Assembly: GCA_964058845.1 (NCBI GenBank)
Contig: CAXKVR010000048.1
Coordinates: 310,001 to 374,000 of the forward strand
From: Carex sylvatica
Lineage: Eukaryota > Streptophyta > Magnoliopsida > Poales > Cyperaceae
Reading direction: 5' to 3'
DNA: 64,000 nucleotides
Shown in pieces: positions 22,822 through 35,444 of the stretch. A program made the translations under genes and the position numbers. The notes beneath the pieces are model-generated. The model had not been told where the DNA came from and ran no database searches. It saw only the letters and a list, made by a program, of their open reading frames with translations. The number at the start of each line of letters is the position of its first letter. Position 1 is the first letter of the stretch.

Positions 22822-23540
22822 CCCAAATTGCTTTAGTTAGCACTCCAATAATTCAAAATTAAACAAATGCCACCTAAAACTTCAAATTTCAGTTTTTACC
22901 ACCCACATACCATCGGTCCGCACACCAATTTTTTTGGTGCACGTCCTGGAAAAACGTACCAAATTGTTTTTTTTGTGTGCCCCAAATTTTTTTTTTAGTT
23001 CTATTTTGAATTGTTTGAAATTTTTAGACTATATTTTTTTTGTTCTGTGTATAATTTGTAGTATAAAACATTCATCGAATTGAGCGTATAATTTGTAGCA
23101 ATTTGACCATCAACTAAGCTCAAAACGATGCTCAGATTATGCGTATAATTTGTTGTAGTAATTTTAGTTCAAATTTAGTCCAAAATTTTATTTGTTAAAC
23201 AAGTGTGTTTTATTTTCTACAATTTCATCGTCAAATTTTATGTGTGTATATAATTCTAAATACCATAGAACAAAATCGAATAGAACAGAAAAAAAAAATT
23301 AGTCCAAATATTTCAAACAATTCAGAACAAAACTAAAAAAAATAAAAAATTGGTGCGCTTCCTGAGGTGACACCAAACAATAAAACAAAAAATAATAATT
23401 TAGTGCACTTCCGTATGACGAGCACCAAAAAATTCGGTGCGCGGACTGAGAGCGCGTGGGTGATAAAAACTAAAATTTAGAGGGATGAGTGGTGTTTGTT
23501 TAATTTGAATTAATTGAGATCCTAACTAAAAAAAATTCGG
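22822..23540. mobile_element. Long-TIR Mutator-like MITE (copy E12), 719 bp
   Basis: The ends are CCCAAATTGCTTTAGTTAGC and TCCTAACTAAAAAAAATTCGG, inverted with respect to each other. Flanks TATTCTCAA (22813-22821) and TATTCTCAT (23541-23549) match at 8 of 9 positions, a Mutator-type duplication. The arms remain partly complementary well inward (for example GTCCGCACACC and GGTGCGCGGAC). No coding capacity. Confidence 0.8.
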
Positions 23541-23549
23541 TATTCTCAT

Positions 23550-24695
23550 ATATATGAGGGAATACATATCCTAATGTCACTGTCTGCGAAAGAATTATCG
23601 AACAGAAGCAAAAGACTTCTAAATTACAATGACCTCCGTATTTAAATAGTTAATTGTGTTCAACCCAATTAGCTAATCGGGTACTAGATAAAAAAGTAAT
23701 GCTCTAACTTATAGTTTGCAATGCCCTAACTTCTAAAACTAAATATTACTACTAGTAATTAGGGGTAGATCCAATAAGGGCAGAGGAGGGAGGAGGGAGT
23801 TTTATTGAGATTTTTAAGTCTGAACTAACTTTGTTTTCTTTCTTTGGAATTTTATTTGCCTTTTTCTCAAATTATGATTTGCAATTATGGTTAAATTTAA
23901 GGTTCAAATTGAGATAAAAAGACCCAGATAAAAAGTTTGTTGTAAATAATAAATAATTAGACGATTCTAACTCCAACCCTTACTGAAAAATTGTTGTTAT
24001 AAGTAAATATGCATAAATGATATTGTTATATTGTTACATAATTGACTGTAGGAGAGAGACACAAGGAATCAAGAAACAGAAAAGACAAAGTTGGGCATGT
24101 CAAAGTAAATAGAGCAATAAATGGAATGAGGCGGGGGCTGCTCTCGGTCGGAGTCTGAGTCTGACCATTTGACTATCTGCTCTTGCAAAGAGGAGCCATC
24201 GGAGAAAGAAAGGGAAAAAGGAAAGAACAACGTGCACACCTTCACCCAAGTGCCATGTACCTGGTTTATTTCGTACACAAAAGGAATATATATACCAGAA
24301 ACAAGCAAACAGAAGCTAGCTATATATGAGTATGACTGGTTGCTGCGCACGGTTCTTGTTAAATCAGATAGGCTGAGAGTAGAAACAATATCTAATTAAT
24401 TATGGGCCCGAACCTGCTTATCTGCTCTACTGTACGTCTGTACGTACCAAGATCAAAATAGCAGGAACGACAATGTTATATATCCAATCTAATATTATTA
24501 TTCTACATTATACCGCCCATAATTAAAGAACGGTTCATTTATAAGAAAATAAATTCATATGGACCACATACCTTTCGTATAAAGCTAGATGATCTGAATT
24601 TGCAATGATAGGGTTCTTACTATATATATCTAACTATTCATCAGTAAAAATATATATATACATACATATATATATATATATATAGATATATATAT
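23550..24695. other. Spacer, no gene recognised
   Basis: No domain-bearing reading frame was found. Two overlapping frames of about 75-95 codons near 24.1-24.4 kb have no recognisable motif. A TA/GA-rich tract at 24645-24695 forms the left flank of the next hairpin element. Confidence 0.45.
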
Positions 24696-25116
24696 AGAGA
24701 GTAAGTCTACCATACATTGCAATGCATAGGCACCTCTGTGCATTGGACTATAAATCACCATATTCAAAGTCCAAATGACCGATCCAAACCATTCATCTTG
24801 TTCTCCATATTAATATGTGCTTGGAGACCAAATTTTACATTTTTTGGAATTTGTTTACTATTTATTAAGCCACATTGAAAATCGCTGATCCAACGGTTAC
24901 AGTAAAATCAAAAGGCATCATTGGATCAGTGATTTTCAAAGTGACTTAATAAATAGTAAACAAATTCCAAAAAATATAAAATTTGGTCTACAAGCACATA
25001 TTAATATGGAGAACAAGATGAATGGTTTGGATCGATCATTTGGACTTTGAATCCGTGATTTATAGTCCAATGCACAAAGGTGCCTATGCATTGCAATGTA
25101 TGGTAGCCATACTCTA
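24696..25116. mobile_element. Hairpin element E2 in a TA microsatellite
   Basis: About 420 bp. The left tip CCATACATTGCAATGCATAG is mirrored by CTATGCATTGCAATGTATGG at the right. CATTGCAATG is a perfect small palindrome in each tip. The core (TTGTTCTCCATATTAATATG, GCTTGGAGACCAAATTTTAC, GATCCAACGGT and inverses) is that of E1, but the tips are different and match those of E3 at 41.1 kb. (TA)n tracts lie directly outside both ends. Confidence 0.85.
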
Positions 25117-26639
25117 TATATATATATTAGAAAACATGACAAATAATATAAATTTATGCACCTTAGAAAACATTGAATTAATTGTCACTACTACTACTAC
25201 AAAAAAAAAAATTATATCGGTTACAATTGCGTTCCAACGTCAGATTTCGAACCGATGCATATCGCCCCGATAGGAAATGTACACATCTATGCTATCGGAT
25301 CAAAACATATGGCGTTAATCAATATACCATCGGCAGCGCAGTACCTTTGGCCATCGGGTTTGACGAACCAAACGCCATTGCTTTTGTTTCGCCAACCGAC
25401 GACAAATGTGATTAACGTTGTCTACTGAATTTCAATAGTCGTTTGCTATAGTGTCTTGCACCATCTGTTTTGTCTGTATTGGTATTGGCAAATTCTAGAA
25501 TTCTAGCGGGTCATTAATTTTTGGGCTGATGGTGATGTATATGTAATAATAATTATTTTTTACTATTAATTCTCGTATTACATGCTAGTCTGGCCATTTT
25601 TAAAAACACAGCTAGCAAAGCATAGATAAACATACATGCGCTCATTCTATACCCATCTCTGAACTAACAATTAATATATACATACACAAGTACTCCAACA
25701 TATAATATATATCAATCCATGCCACAAGAAATATATAAAAATAGTTTTCAACAATTATTAAACATACATCCAATAAACACAGCAATAGTTCATTGTAGCA
25801 AAAAAGTAATTGTTCTTACCACAATTATTAAAACCAATAACAAATTAATTAAGTGTTTGAACACAAGAACCTGAAAATAATAACTGTTTCAAACAGCAGA
25901 CAACAACTTGTCAAATCCTCCCACAGTCAAGTACCTACACAACAATTAAACTGATGATAATTTCAAGAAGAACTTACACCATTGGATACGGATGTCATGT
26001 AATTCGTGTTCTTTGTATGGCATTTTAGACAGACGACACTGGATGAATAAATGAAAACATATGAATAACATATATAATTAAGAACTTAAATCTGAAAGGA
26101 TGATAGAAACAGGTGATTGACAAACCTTTGGAAAAGAACGTGCATATTTTTTTATGAGCGTCTCCATGTTCTTCATTACATAATACCCGGACTTCCGTAA
26201 ATTACTTTGTGTGGGGCTCTAATAAAATGTGTATTGTTTAAAATAAGATCTAATTAGTAGTGCACTTATAACTTCAAATAAGTTGCAAGGAAATACTTGA
26301 TTAAAATATTTCTTACCTGAAACATTCTGACCTCCAGTGCTCTTCTCCCCGGCGTGTGCCAACCTCCTTATGAGATGTATGACTTAAAAGCCCTAGAATT
26401 ATTAAATGTCAGTATACGGTACGTACCTAGAAATAGTCAATGGAAAGTAGTTTGCATTTTAAATTATATGTATTTTGCTTACAGCTGTAATACGGGAACA
26501 ATATAAAAACTCTTAGTCATTATTATATGGCACCGGGCCCAGCAAGTAGGCAACATTCTGCTTGGAATAATAACAAGAAGCCTCCAACGTTCCCTATAAT
26601 TAAGTAATAAAATAAGATTCTTATCCTGTTAAGCATAGA

Positions 26640-28069
26640 TGATGTCTCGTTATTTGATCAATATTTTGACCAAATTTTGTACCAAAACTTGTGTCTTATA
26701 CCACCAAATTGTGTCTATTTCATTGAATATCTATAGAATGTGATACTTCTGCACTTTTCTTCTTATTTTGCATAAAACAGATAAAATCAGGGAAGATTGT
26801 GAAATCTAAAGGTCTTCACGCGGGCCGAGTCACACCTGGCGCGGGCCGCATCAACCTGACCCCACCACTGACGCGACTACTCATCGTTCACTCAAGGAGA
26901 CACAGGAATGCGGGTCACGTCACATCCAACGCGGGTCGCATCATCCTTTTCAGAAAACATAACAGAATTGAAAATAGAGGCCAATTGAAGGAAGGTCGGC
27001 CAGAAAGGCCAGAAAGGCTATAATACAGGATTACTTGCTATAGAGAAGGCATTTTGCATATTCTAGAGCAAAGGAAGAGATTCTAGGGTTTGGACTTGAC
27101 GGCTAGCTTGGAAACGAAGTCGAAAAGCGAAAGACGCAAGTTTATCAGGGATCTTCTTTGTTCTTCGAGTTTTATCATGATTTGTTCTTACTTTATTTAT
27201 TTTATTTGCTTTATGACTATGTCTGAGTAGATCTTTTATTTTCTAGGGTTATGATGTAGTCAAATATTCTATTTTATATGCAAGTTATTTGAATCTGTGT
27301 TAATGTTTGTGTTTGCTTGTTTGAGTATTAATTTAATGGCTTAATTGAAATTGCTTGAATTATTCTTGGTTTACTGTTAGATGGATTGCGATATTTTTCT
27401 TGTAATTTGTCCTTTATCTTTCTCTTAACCAGACTGAGTACATGAGGTAGGTTTGTAAGCCGAGAGGTGAAACGAATTATTAGCCGAGAGGTGAATATTT
27501 TCACACATTGAGAGATGGTGGATAGCTTTAGTAAACCAGACAAGTAACTTAGGTAGAATACCAATAAAAGATATTTAAAGTTTAGAAATCTAAGAGGACA
27601 GAAATTACAATTTCAGTACCGAGTTTATTAAGCCAACAAATGAGAGTTGAGATTTATGAACATCAGGTCTGGTCAATAAAACCCTACACAAAGAAACAAC
27701 ACAGAAACAAACAGCTGCTGTATTAACTCGAGGGCCATGCGCCCGCGTCAAAAATGACGCGGCCCTTGTCAGGTACTGAGAGGCAGAGTTAAAGATGAAA
27801 TTAAAAATCCTAGAAACCCTTTTTTTATTCTTTCTAAAACAAAAACTAAAAATCTTTATTGTTTTAAGTACAATCAAATTACCATTCTCACTTCTATATT
27901 TTAGTTAACTTAAGTAAAGTTCGGTAAAGTTCGAACCGTCCTATGGATCGATACCTGATAATACTATGCGACATGATTGTATACTTGCAATCTGAGTCGA
28001 AAGTGTAATCAAGGTTAAAAAGTATAGTTTACTATATTGAAACTTTGTGCATACGCTTTTGGGTGAATA
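26640..28069 (+). repeat. 5' LTR of the Athila element (1430 bp)
   Basis: Starts TGATGTCTCGTTATTTGATC and ends GGGTGAATA, where the expected final CA has mutated to TA (compare GTGTGAACA in the 3' LTR). It contains the GC-rich block GCGGGCCGAGTCACACCTGG near 26820 and matches the 3' LTR over its length, apart from about 90 bp near 27300-27400 that the 3' copy lacks. Confidence 0.9.
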
Positions 28070-28075
28070 AGTTTT

Positions 28076-28093
28076 TGGCGTCGTTGCCGGGGA
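28076..28093 (+). other. Primer-binding site of the Athila element
   Basis: TGGCGTCGTTGCCGGGGA lies six bases after the 5' LTR. It differs at one base from TGGCGCCGTTGCCGGGGA, the site typical of Athila/Tat-type elements that prime from tRNA-Asp. The single change (C to T) is consistent with age. Confidence 0.88.
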
Positions 28094-29171
28094 CGGCATC
28101 GATATTTTCTGGATTTTGCTTATTTTTGTTAAATTCTAGATTTTAATTTGTATCTTACTTTTGCTTATTGTTTTTCTTATTTTTACATGAAACACATTGG
28201 CGAAAAGGAGGCAGTTGCCCTCGCCAATCATCCCCCTCCTCACCCTTCGCTCCATGTTTTCTTCTATTTATCTTTTTTGTGTAAATTTAAGCATTGAGGA
28301 CAATGCTTCATTCAAGCTGGGGGGAGTGAAATAGAAGAAAATTGTATCTGCATTTAGGTCATATTTATTTTATTTATTTGTTGTATGTTTTTCAAACTTT
28401 TTAGGATTTATAACCTTGATTTTTACTTGACCTTGAATAGAAATTGTGATTTTGAACTTAATTGCTTAAGATTATAAATTTGTCAAGATATTTTACGAGG
28501 TTATAAAAAATAGAGTCTTGCATAATTGGACTTTATTGTCTGAAAATGCATAAAGTATAAAATTCATATTTATTTATTTATTTATTAAAAATTGCATTTT
28601 ATGTGATAAATTTGTGTGATTGCTAGAATTAAGGACTTGTTTGAAAAAAATTGGTTGTGATTTGGATGACTTTGAAAAATCGGAAATAACCCAATGTTTG
28701 ATCAAAGAATTGCATATGATGTTTTGAGATTTTGAAAAAAATAAAAAATTGAATTTTATCAAAAAAACATTTTGAAACCGATTTATTGCCTTTTAAAATA
28801 GAGAATTGGGATTTCAAATAAAAGAAAGATTGTGATATCCATTGGTATGAAAGAATATCATTAGATATGTGTATTCATGGTATATGCAAATTAATAAAAA
28901 AAAAATGAAACAAATGAAAAGATGGAGAAAATAAGAGTAATGGCAATAAGTCCCGCCTTTGAGCTCGTCTCTCAAATTTAGAAGAAAAAAAAAAAGTACT
29001 GGCACAATCCTACTAGATGCCTTTGAGCTCGAGAAAATCACAAAGAAAAGAAACTTTTGTATATATCAAAACATGAAGTTCGCGACTTTCTAATCTAAAC
29101 CTGTTTCAAGCTTTGGGGGGGCAAATAAAAAAAATCACCACAAAATAAGGGCATAATTTTGGTAGAAGAAT

Positions 29172-31940
29172 GGAATTGTAATATTCCGTTACATCAATTA
29201 TTATTTTTATACCGATAAACATAGGAACAAATAATAATTATATACACGTCTTGAGTTAGGATCACACGCGTGATTGTCCCTATAGAAAATATTGTAGAAA
29301 ATCTCAACAAAATCCAAATAATATCCCATTTAATTTTTAAAATAAATATATTCTTTAGCAGACCTCAGCAATTACGAAGTAAATAAAAATCAAATCCTTA
29401 TTTAAAACCTTGATTTGAGTTACTTCTTTTTAATAACCTTCCGAATTTAGCTTCAGTTGTAATTTTCAGATGGACAACTGTTAGTTCTTTAATCACATAT
29501 CACTCATATAAATTCGGGTTGGAATGAAATTTAATACCTGAAAATATAACTTCATGATCTACAACTTTCGTGTAGAAGACTATCCCAAATTCTGAACGTA
29601 GGATTATTCATAAAATTATAAAGTCAGTAAACATTTCAGTTCGGAGACTGCAGACCTTTATTGATTATTTTTATCTTTTCTCCTCACTGGAAACTCCGAT
29701 TAAGGTGAAACTAATTGCGTTAGAACCGTAACAGAAAAACCTATAACTCTTACGTTTGAACTTTCTTCAAATTTCGAACTTATAATTTCAGTTATTTCAA
29801 TCTTTAAAGACAAACAATTAAAATAAAATTATGTCATGGGCTCAAATCCGAATTTACAATATGTTAGTCCACTAAACTCAAGTCCAAAAATCACAAATCC
29901 TCTTCTAAACCTAACCCTACCTTATATAAAGCCCCCCTCTCCACAGCCACACCCCCCCCCCCCTCCCCTCCCCCTCTCTTTTCCCTAACCCTAGCCGCCA
30001 CAGCACCCTTTCCGGATCTAAACCCCTGCTGGACCCAAGCCGGCCAGCCAACTTCCGAAGAGAACCACCGACTGTACGTCCGAATTTTGAAGAAACGTTC
30101 AACACGAGAGTTGTAGTGCTCGCCAATACAGATCTGTGAGTTCTGAATTCACTCCAATCGGAGTCTTCATCGCCGAGAACCATCTAAAACAGTGGCTGTT
30201 GTGCGTATCTTTCCTAAACTGCAAACTCCAAGTAATAGAGTTTCGATCATAAATCTTTTTTTTTTTTCTTAATGATAAAGTCTTGACTATATTTATTTTG
30301 ATCATAAATACTCATTATTTTCTTAATAAATATTAAGTAGATGTCGGATTCATGATACATTAAGAAATATAATCTTGACTCGGTTTAATTAAAGTACTTG
30401 TGATGTTAAATAAAAAAAAGGGGTCAGATTCATAACAAATTCAAGTTATTGTTTTGCTTAGTTTAAATAAATATAAATTAGAATTTCATATTTGTGTAAA
30501 ATTTATTTATAATTATAATCATTATTTCATTTAATTACGTCTCAAGTGGGTTGTTGGATAATTGAAGTTTGAAAATAAAATACTGTATATATTTCTTTGA
30601 TAAAAGATTTTGGATTTCTAACTAAACAAGTTTCAGATTCTTATTTAGTTTATTTATTTCTAATTATATATATATATACTAAGTGAATCAAAATAATATG
30701 TGACTTAATAGTACTATAAAATCAAGGATTTAAATAGTTAAAGTTTAGAAATTAGAATTAATAAACTATGGTTATATTGATAAATAGAGAGCTTTAGGAA
30801 ATAAAAATACGTGAACTCAAACCTTATTAATTAGAGGTATGCTTATTTCTTAGGTTCGACTTTTGAAGAACTAAGAGACGTCGAGAACGGTCAACAAATT
30901 ACTACGCAAACAGGTGCGAGTTTCCTAGACTTTATAAAACTATTTTACTTGTTTGTTGTCATTCAACTGTTTATTATTAGGGCATTAGTTGAATTTATAC
31001 ATGTTGTTTTCGAACCATTCGTATGATTTGAGTAGACATAAATAAATTGCATGAAATGATAGGATTCATATATTGATCAACGGACTTGCATGAATAGGAT
31101 GTGTTGAGCATGGCATGAATTGTGTGATTGAATAAATATGTTTTGAAATGAACGAATAAGGAAACTGAACAGGGGCCAATATGCGCGCATATTGGGATGT
31201 ATACATTGGGTTTAGTGTTCGAATAGATCCCTCGTTAATGTGACTGTAGGCAAAAGCTGTCCTATTACGGGTCTAACCCTAGCGTCTGACGGGAGTTCCG
31301 CGGTTAGGGCGACAGCCTCCCAGCGTCAGGAGGGAGTTCCGTAGTTGGGTTGGCGGTTTCTTTCGGCGTCGGGTGGGAGTTCCACGATCGAAGAAACAAG
31401 GAATTTAAGTAGTTTCTTTCGACATTGGGCGGGAATTTCGCAGTCAGAGAAACAAGGAAAAATAAGAAAAAAAATGAAAATAGATGTAATAGTAGTAGAT
31501 GCATTGCATTAGGGAATACATACGCATTTTATTTCTTATCATATTTTTGAATATAAGTAAAGGTTTTATAAACTCTGTGCTGGAACTAAATCCTACACTG
31601 ATAGAAGGTTTGATCTCTCACCCGTTTCCACTGTTATGTGGATTCCAGGTAACGAAGAGAAACGATTCGAGCAAGGACAAGAGTGAGACTAAGCGGGAAG
31701 ACATATTATTGATAAATTGTTACATGTTGTTTAGTTTTTGTTTCCATGATTATATATTGATACATTGAGCAGGCATGGCAGTGTCTGTGTTACTAGCCAT
31801 GTCCGCCATGATCGTTTATGAAAACTCTTTTGATTATGAAATAAAATGTGGCTTTATTATATTGTTATTGATAATGTATGTGATGTGAATACACCTTACA
31901 TAGAAATACGTGACGAGTTGTCTCGGGGTGTGACAGAAAT
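29172..31940 (+). mobile_element. Solo LTR of a gypsy element (29177-31935), nested in the Athila interior
   Basis: Begins TGTAATATTCCG and ends GGGGTGTGACA, typical TG...CA termini. Flanks GGAAT (29172-29176) and GAAAT (31936-31940) match at 4 of 5 positions. A TATA box (TATATAAA, about 29923-29930) is followed by a pyrimidine-rich leader and a GC-rich stretch (TAACCCTAGCCGCC), as in long LTRs of Tekay/Del-like chromoviruses. No coding domain and no second LTR are seen. The subgroup is inferred from style only. Confidence 0.75.
31281..31457 (+). repeat. Four degenerate tandem units inside the solo LTR
   Basis: The motif GCGTC..GGGAGTTCCGC recurs four times at intervals of about 40-55 bp (near 31282, 31323, 31366 and 31421). 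It forms a GC-rich minisatellite within the LTR. Confidence 0.75.
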
Positions 31941-32209
31941 ATAGATAAGTTCAAACGATTAGTTTTTTGCAAATATTAAGACATCTTTGAATATGAAATT
32001 TAATTGATCGAACTGTGAGGTGAATTTTAATTGATCAAGGAATGTCCAAGTTGTTGTCCAAAAGGATTCTCGAGTTCTTGATAATAGCAGTTCATGTAAA
32101 TTTTCACATTTAGAAACTTAACTTGCATTTAGGTAAGATTAAAGTCCAACCCGGTACCTAAGTTTGGATATTTGCTTAAGGACAAGCAAGATTTAAGCTT
32201 ACGGGAATT

Positions 32210-33513
32210 TGATTTCTCGTTATTTGATCTATATTCTGACCAAATTTTGTATCAAAACATGTGTCTTATACCATCAAATCGTGTCTATTTCATTGAATAT
32301 CTATAGAATATGGTACTACTGTGTTTTTATTCTTATTTTGCAGAAAACGGGCAAAATCAAGGAAGATTGTGGAATCTGAAGGTCTTCATGCGAGCCGAGT
32401 CACACCTGGCGTGGGCCGCATCACCCTGACCCTACCACTGACGCAACCACTCATCGTTCACTCGAGGAGACATAGGAACGCGGGTCGCATCATCCTTTTT
32501 TGGAAACATAACAGAATTGGAAATATAGGCCAATTGAAGGAAGGTCGTCTAGAAAGGCTATAATACGGGATTTATTGCTACAGAGAAGGCATTCTACATA
32601 TTCTGGAGCAAAGGAAGAGATTATAGGGTTTGGACTTGACGACTAGCTTGGAGACAAACTCAAGAAGCGAAAGACACAAGTTTATCACAGATTTTCTTTA
32701 TTCTTCGGGTTTTATCATGATTTGTTCATACTTTATTTATTTTATTTGCTTTATTTCTATGTCTGAGTAGATCTTTTATTTTCTAGGGTTATGATGTAGT
32801 CAAATATTCTGTTTTATATGCAAGTTATTTGAATCTGTGTTGATGATCGTGACATCTTTCTTGTAATTTGACCTTGATCTTTCTCTTAACCAGATTAAGT
32901 ACATGAGATAGGTTTGTAAGCCGAGAGATGAAACCAATTATTAGCCGAGAGGTAAACATTTCCACATGTTGAGAGATGGTGGATATCTTTAGTAAACCAG
33001 ACAAGTAACTTAGGTAGAATACCAATAAACGAGAGTTGAGGTTTAGAAACCTAAGAGGGCATAAATTGAAATTTCATTACCATTAAGCCAACAAACGAGA
33101 GTTGAGATTTAGGAACATCAGGTCTGGTCAATAGAACCCTACACAAAGAAACAACACAAAAACAGACAGCTGTTGTATTAACTCGAGGGCCATGCACCCG
33201 CGTCAGAAATGACGCGGCCCGTGTCTGGTACTGAGAGGCAGAGTTGAAGATAAAATCATAAATCCTAGAAATTCTTTTTTTATTCTTTCTAAAATCAAAA
33301 ATCTTTATTGTTTTAAGTACAATCAAATTACCATTCTTACTTCTAGATTTTTGTTAACTTAAGTAAAGTCCGATAAAGTTCGAACCGTCCCTTGAATCGA
33401 TACTTGATAATACTACGCGACATGATTGTATACTTATGAGTTGAAAGTGTAATCAAGGTTAAAAATTATAGTTTATTATACTGAAACTTTTTGCATACAC
33501 TTTTGTGTGAACA
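32210..33513 (+). repeat. 3' LTR of the Athila element (1304 bp)
   Basis: Starts TGATTTCTCGTTATTTGATC and ends TTGTGTGAACA, followed at once by the target duplication ATAGA. The preceding bases (TTAAGCTTACGGGAATT, to 32209) sit where the polypurine tract should be and look like a mutated GGGGGAATT-type tract. Confidence 0.9.
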
Positions 33514-34138
33514 ATAGATAATAAACATGAGTATAATTAGCAGCTTACCCATGTTTGTGACATGGTAAAAGTACAAGATTCTTATCCTGCAACTTTAGCA
33601 AGGAATCGACCAAGTACGAAAGAAAATTTTCACCAGCATATTTAATAGTTGTGTCGCTAAGCTGACTGGGGTCCAGGAAACCAATATTTTCATTATTTTG
33701 GGCACCTTTAGGAATTAGTTTTGTACAATACCTGAAAATAGTCAGTGTCAGAATGAAATAAAAGAGTTGATTGTAAAATAATAGATATGTTTATAATAAT
33801 AAATACTCACACTGTCCAGACTTGGATAATAGAGACGTCAATGTCGTTAAAAGTCATAAAATCACGGAGATCTTTGAAATCCATTGTTATCTGAAAGCTC
33901 TCATCCCGTAAAGCTCTCGGCCCGATAGAGAGGTGGAAAGATCCTCTTTTGGATAGTGTCATCGTAAGGTATATGTCATGCAGCAGTTGGAATTCGATGC
34001 CCAGTTCGTCAAATGCCTCCTGATTTACTAGTGGGACCCGATCTTGTATTTCTTATACAGGTAATGGCTGTCTCGGTAGCATCAATTCAGTAATACTCTT
34101 ACTGGCCATCTCATTAATCCCATCAGCATGCCCCTATC

Positions 34139-34377
34139 ATGTGTGATAGAATAGAGACAGAGAGATAGAATAGAATGAATCAATTGTCTTTCATCATTAG
34201 TCTGAATCGATTACACTTGAGCAGTTTATATAGCTATCAGCTTTACATCATAACATCACATAACTAACTCTATGATTACAGCTATAACTAACTACATTAA
34301 CAGCTATTACTAACAGCCATAACTAACTTATAACAGAAATAATGAATAACAGACTATAGACTAGTCCTGACAATGTA
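34139..34377. mobile_element. Probable short solo LTR (34144-34372)
   Basis: A 229-bp segment begins TGATAGAATAGAGACAG and ends GACTAGTCCTGACA. It is flanked by ATGTG (34139-34143) and ATGTA (34373-34377), 4 of 5 matching. It contains a TATA-like TTTATATAGC and lies just upstream of a protease-pseudogene exon. The size and termini suit a small Copia-type LTR. The imperfect duplication leaves this tentative. Confidence 0.4.
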
Positions 34378-34883
34378 CATATGATTGTATCACTTTCGTG
34401 TACATGTAGCAACTTATTTAAAAAAAAATAGTAAACACTAGTTTATTCAGTCAAGTGCCTTACCTTAGTACAGTTTAGAGAATCAGCTTCTTGGTTGGTA
34501 TTTGGCTTTGCTCTAGCTAATATCCAATCCCTTGTTCTTCTTGTATTCCTCCTAACAAGTCTTAAATTGATGCAAATTTTCCACAAATGAAATCTATGTG
34601 ATTGGATGTCAAGGCAATGTCGTTCTTGCATATTTCATGTTATTGAAGAATTAAAAATCATTAAAATGTCAAATTATGAAATTTTACCCACACATCCAAA
34701 CCAGCATCACCGTCAGTGGTAATATGAATTTGTTGTGGATCAGTGACGGGCCTTCTCAGTCTTTTCGTAAGTGACAAATAATCTTGGATCGACATTGCTG
34801 AAATTAAATTACAGATCAAAGAGTAAGGAATCTCCAAAACTACAAATTAATGTTTAAACCCCCAAACTAGAAAATCCTAGAAA

Positions 34884-35440
34884 TTAAGATATAGACAGAG
34901 TGCTAGTTGCAAGAACCTTACGATGAAGGGTGCTCGATCGGTGTTGTTGAGGTGGCGGGCGATGAGTGCTATTGTCAAAATGAAGTAGCGGCAAAAAAAG
35001 CGAGCTACCTAGATACGACCAATAATTTCGAGAGTGCACTAGAACACTTCTGTATTGTTGGATATTTTTTTTTTTAAACCCTAGCTCCCCCTTTAACTGT
35101 AATGTCATCGGCTAATAGTGATGGTCAATAGTCGCACCGATGACGGTATGTGGATAAATACGATGGATAAATGCAAACAGTATGCGTGTATTTATAAATA
35201 TAGCAGTGTCGAATTCAACTCCTTTCCAACACCGTAGAGAATGGGCCTCATTTATGATTTGAGATTAAATTTCATCGCTATGGGATTCGGACTAGCAGTA
35301 TTATTGGGCTTTGTGATTCGTGCCAAGTTAAAAAGAACGGTCTAGATCCATTAATTGTAAAAGATTCCCTGTTCAGTATTGAAGATGTAAATTTGAGTTA
35401 ATCTACATCAATTCAAGTAACATTTACTAATTAATTTATG
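34884..35440. other. CACTA internal non-coding region upstream of the protease pseudogene
   Basis: Read on the minus strand this is the leader side of the pseudogene. A 74-codon frame (34884-35108) has no recognised motif. No transposase was seen. Confidence 0.4.
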
Positions 35441-35444
35441 TAAC

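Larger units (their letters stand above)
26635..33518 (+). mobile_element. Athila-type Ty3/gypsy retrotransposon, gag-pol deleted
   Basis: Two direct LTRs (26640-28069 and 32210-33513), the target duplication ATAGA (26635-26639 and 33514-33518) and a primer-binding site (28076-28093) define the element. The 4.1-kb interior has no gag, protease, reverse transcriptase or integrase. About 150 bp after the primer-binding site it jumps to AAGCATTGAGGACAATGC (near 28288) and CAAGCTGGGGGGAGTG, sequence normally found downstream of integrase in this group. A 2.76-kb solo LTR is nested at 29177-31935. The LTRs differ at many sites and by a deletion of about 90 bp or more, so the insertion is old. Confidence 0.9.
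25960..34795 (-). pseudogene. Decayed Ulp1-like (C48) cysteine-protease gene carried by the CACTA element
   Basis: Splice-linked fragments are read on the minus strand. Exon 34688-34795 starts MSIQDYLSLTKRL. 33811 to about 34134 contains SFQITMDFKDLRDFMTFNDI and DVSIIQVWTV. 33549-33731 contains NIGFLDPSQLS and LLPCHKHG. About 26480-26570 contains QNVAYLLGPVP. About 26318-26385 follows. 26126-26218 contains KSGYYVMKNMETLIKKYARS. About 25985-26035 contains PYKEHELHDIRIQW. These are landmarks of the protease-type proteins found in plant CACTA and Mutator elements. In-frame stops are present (near 34048 and 26372), and the residue expected to be the catalytic Cys in the CGYYVM motif is Ser. The Athila retrotransposon lies in the intron after 33549. 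Clearly inactive; exact exon limits of the smaller pieces are approximate. Confidence 0.75.

Noticed and set aside
29177..31935. Full retrotransposon rather than a solo LTR inside the Athila interior
   Set aside because: No primer-binding site, second LTR or coding domain was found in 2.76 kb, and TG...CA termini span the whole segment.
34443..34631. 62-codon frame rich in Arg and Asn between protease exons
   Set aside because: It could be an exon of the C48 gene, but similarity is too weak to place; left unassigned.
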